A stretch of DNA of 39,078 bases from Chromobacterium vaccinii (GTDB lineage: Bacteria > Pseudomonadota > Gammaproteobacteria > Burkholderiales > Chromobacteriaceae): assembly GCF_000971335.1 (NCBI RefSeq), contig NZ_JZJL01000045.1:1-39078 (forward strand), given 5' to 3'. Each line of letters starts with the position of its first letter. Within the stretch, counting starts at the first letter, position 1. A program made the translations under genes and the position numbers. Positions 36,859 to 39,078 of this stretch are shown one piece after another. The notes beneath the pieces are model-generated. The model was given only the letters and a program-made list of their open reading frames with translations. It was not told the origin of the DNA and searched no databases.

Positions 36859-37410
36859 TCACTGCGTGAAGATCGCCTGCACCACCACAGGACTGGCGCC
36901 GCTGCTGGTCGCCACTCGGGCGGTGACCCGGTAGTTGTTGCTGCCTGCCTGCAGGCCATAAATGCCGCGATTGCCGCAGCTGACGCCGGCGCGGCACGAG
37001 GCTGGCATGCTCTCCACCACGTAGCTGCTGACGATGCCGGAAACCACCGGCGTGCCGGCGTAGCCGCTTATCGTCTTGGTGTTGTCGCTCCAGAACGACG
37101 CGGTATACAGATTCTGCTGCCAGATCGGCGTCGCGCTGGCATTGAACTGGTAATAACCGTTGCTGCCGGAAACGGTGAAGCTCTGGCTGGCGAAATTGCC
37201 CTGCAGCATCGAAGCGTAGGCTTGACGCAACGTGCCTTCCGCCAGCTGCAGATTATTCTGATACAAGGCATTGTTGCTGGCCATGTGCAGTTGGCCCAAC
37301 GACTGGCTGCTGCCCGCCAGGCCCAGAATCATGATCACCAGCATGAAAATCAGCGCGACGATCAGCACCACGCCCTTCTGCCCCGCGGGATAGGTTCGCA
37401 AGATCGTCAT
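36859..37410 (-). CDS. pilX: PilX minor pilin-like protein
   Basis: The 183-residue protein opens M-T-I-L-R-T-Y-P-A-G-Q-K-G-V-V-L-I-V-A-L, the PilX_N pattern in which the cleavage site is G before V-V-L-I and the hydrophobic helix lacks the usual Phe. The remaining part is a small Ser/Tyr-rich head with two Cys (P-A-S-C-R-A-G-V-S-C). ATG 37410 overlaps the pilW stop (ATGA). It should join PilV and PilW in the pilus-priming tip complex with PilY1. Confidence 0.9.
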   Translation of the reverse strand: MTILRTYPAGQKGVVLIVALIFMLVIMILGLAGSSQSLGQLHMASNNALYQNNLQLAEGTLRQAYASMLQGNFASQSFTVSGSNGYYQFNASATPIWQQNLYTASFWSDNTKTISGYAGTPVVSGIVSSYVVESMPASCRAGVSCGNRGIYGLQAGSNNYRVTARVATSSGASPVVVQAIFTQ

Positions 37411-38471
37411 AGCCCGGCATTCCTCAGGGACACGGTCATCGTGTACACGTGGCGCAATCGGGTATCGCAAGGCACCACCACGGTGCTGCCCAACACCGCC
37501 CAACTGGTCTGATTCGCGCAACCCGAGCGCGCGCCCGCCGGCGCCGAACCCAACGGGCCCTCCAATAAGGCGGCTATCCTCAGGCTGTTGACCTGCGCCC
37601 AATTGCTGACCTGGGCTGCGGGCAGATACTGCGTGGTCACGCCCGGCGTGCTTCCAACGCCGTACCACACCTGCAAGGCATCCACGCCGGGCACTACCGG
37701 CGTCAGCTGCCAGCTGGAGGCGGTTCCGTCATATACCGCCTGATACAAGGCGCTCTGCGCGCCTGTCGCCTGCGCGACGAAATAGGCGGTTTGCGACAAA
37801 GGCACCGCCACCGAGCCCACCGGAAAATCCGTATCCAAAGCCTGCTTCAGATTGATCGCGCTGCCGCTGCTGGCGCTGCCGACGCTATTGACTTGCAGAA
37901 TCGACGAGTGCCCGCAATTGGATACCGCCAACAGGTTGTTCGCCACCACCCCGGAGGCCGCCAGCGTAACCAGGGCCGTGCTGCCGGCCGATGCGTAGGT
38001 ATTGACCCACACCGGCGTCGTGCCATTGGTTTGCCCGGCGAAAACCAGCACATCGCTGCCCTGCGCCACTTTTCCTTGCAGGCTGCTATCCAGCGTCGGC
38101 GACCAATCGGTCAATGTGCTGTCGTTGTTGCCGTTTAGCGCGCTCAGCGTCAGCGTCGACGAGGCCAGCGTCGCGTCATAACCGATGACCGGCGAGTTGA
38201 AGTTGCTCAGCAAGCCATTTGCCGCCACCAGCGCGTTGGAAGTGGTGGCCCCAGAGCAGCCAAAAAAGCCGGCAGAACGCGCCGTCTGCGAAATCACGCT
38301 GGACAAGGTCGCGCCGGCGTTCTGCAACATGCCCTGGCCGGCATTGGTGGAATAATCCTTGCGCCCGCCCACCATGATGCCGACCAATGCAGTCAGCAGC
38401 AGCAAACCGATGGTGATCGCCACCATCAATTCAATCAGGGAGAATCCAGACTGCGCTCGCCAAGCTTTCAC
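37407..38471 (-). CDS. pilW: PilW minor pilin-like protein
   Basis: The 354-residue protein has the prepilin leader M-K-A-W-R-A-Q-S-G cleaved before F-S-L-I-E-L-M-V-A-I, then a PilW domain with A-R-S-A-G-F-F-G-C-S-G near residue 70, a family landmark. The start codon is GTG 38471, overlapping the pilV stop as GTGA; the only nearby ATG in that frame is followed directly by a stop. PilW is the largest of the minor pilins here, as is usual. Confidence 0.9.
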   Translation of the reverse strand: MKAWRAQSGFSLIELMVAITIGLLLLTALVGIMVGGRKDYSTNAGQGMLQNAGATLSSVISQTARSAGFFGCSGATTSNALVAANGLLSNFNSPVIGYDATLASSTLTLSALNGNNDSTLTDWSPTLDSSLQGKVAQGSDVLVFAGQTNGTTPVWVNTYASAGSTALVTLAASGVVANNLLAVSNCGHSSILQVNSVGSASSGSAINLKQALDTDFPVGSVAVPLSQTAYFVAQATGAQSALYQAVYDGTASSWQLTPVVPGVDALQVWYGVGSTPGVTTQYLPAAQVSNWAQVNSLRIAALLEGPLGSAPAGARSGCANQTSWAVLGSTVVVPCDTRLRHVYTMTVSLRNAGL

Positions 38472-38947
38472 ATGATGGTCCTCACCGTCACGGTCTGCAG
38501 GCTGCCGCCGCTGACCGCATTGCCATCGGTCCACCAGATCTGCACCACGCGCTCGGTGCTGCCGCCATTTGTCGGCTGATAAACGCTGCCGGTGCCGCCG
38601 GGCAGATTGTTCTGCACATCGCTCAGCCACTGATACTTGTCATAAGTGGCCATCGTCGCCGCGCTGCACGCGGAAGTGACGCAATTGCTTTGCAGAGAGG
38701 AAGCCGCGGTACCGGACGCCACATCGTAGTTGCCCACGCCGACCTGAGCTGAATTCGCACGCATCCGGTCAACCATATCGTAAGCGTATTGGGTGGCCAT
38801 CTGCCGCAGATAAGCCGAGCCGCTGGCGCGTTCCGCATTCAGTATCACGGCGATGGCCGCCAGCACGCCCATCGCCAGCACCAGCAGCGCAATCAGCACC
38901 TCCAGCATGGTGAACCCCGCCGCCGGCCGCCTCAGTCCATTGCGCAT
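38468..38947 (-). CDS. pilV: PilV minor pilin-like protein
   Basis: The 159-residue protein has a leader ending P-A-A-G before F-T-M-L-E-V-L-I-A-L-L-V-L, the PilV/GspI-type prepilin helix. The head region carries R-M-A-T-Q-Y-A-Y-D-M-V-D-R-M-R-A-N, a conserved PilV stretch, and two Cys in N-C-V-T-S-A-C. ATG 38947 is preceded by GGGGA at suitable spacing; in-frame ATGs at 38953 and 38959 are alternatives. It is the first gene of the pilus operon inside the window; a FimU/GspH homologue may lie further right, outside. Confidence 0.9.
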   Translation of the reverse strand: MRNGLRRPAAGFTMLEVLIALLVLAMGVLAAIAVILNAERASGSAYLRQMATQYAYDMVDRMRANSAQVGVGNYDVASGTAASSLQSNCVTSACSAATMATYDKYQWLSDVQNNLPGGTGSVYQPTNGGSTERVVQIWWTDGNAVSGGSLQTVTVRTIM

Positions 38948-39078
38948 GTCCATCCCCATTGCCCGGCCGTCATGGCCAGAATAGCCCCGGCCAATGACAA
39001 ATGGCAGCAACCGCCGACAAAAGGACGGATAGCGACGATGGACGGCGATCAAACGCATCGGCTGGCAATCAGCCCAGC

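Overview
The window is high-GC, gene-dense DNA from a Gram-negative bacterium. The leuS-lptE-holA, zapA-6S RNA-fau and birA-coaX neighbourhoods, a type IV minor-pilin operon and cobalamin salvage genes point to a betaproteobacterium. A Chromobacteriaceae (Chromobacterium-like) host is my inference from gene content; I ran no search. I found no tRNA, rRNA, CRISPR array or insertion sequence.

Left edge (1-7403, minus strand): a type I secretion operon of ABC transporter with an inactive C39-like domain, HlyD adaptor, GT4 glycosyltransferase and a very large modular RTX protein that runs off the window. Gaps between these genes are 1 to 22 nt, so the glycosyltransferase belongs to the unit. Upstream lies a strongly AT-rich leader (7404-7769) with two inverted repeats, then a decayed 3' end of a second RTX gene (7770-7994) that still has its terminator. 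This RTX locus is the most accessory-like part of the window.

8078-12137: an MFS transporter, a GNAT enzyme translationally coupled to a LysR regulator, and a divergent DHA1-type MFS exporter. Two dyads lie in the shared LysR/MFS intergenic region. A perfect bidirectional hairpin separates this block from the next.

12155-21695: mostly housekeeping. holA-lptE-leuS is followed by a small secreted protein, a TSUP permease, an acyltransferase-3 protein, an EVE-domain protein, a 54-residue lipoprotein, a DUF1294 protein and fau. A 6S RNA gene, which I identify from synteny and a foldable secondary structure, lies between fau and zapA, with a zapB-like gene upstream.

21717-27801: cobalamin uptake and nucleotide-loop assembly. 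btuB-cobU-btuF runs leftward under a cobalamin riboswitch. cobT-cobC-cobS runs rightward from the other side of the same promoter region. Together they encode import of corrinoids across the outer membrane and periplasm and assembly of the lower ligand.

28136-32071: a DUF1275 membrane protein, then the overlapping set rfaE2-birA-coaX-SPOR protein ending in a terminator. 32190-38947: the minor-pilin/adhesin operon pilV-pilW-pilX-pilY1-pilE-fimT, which primes and tips type IV pili.
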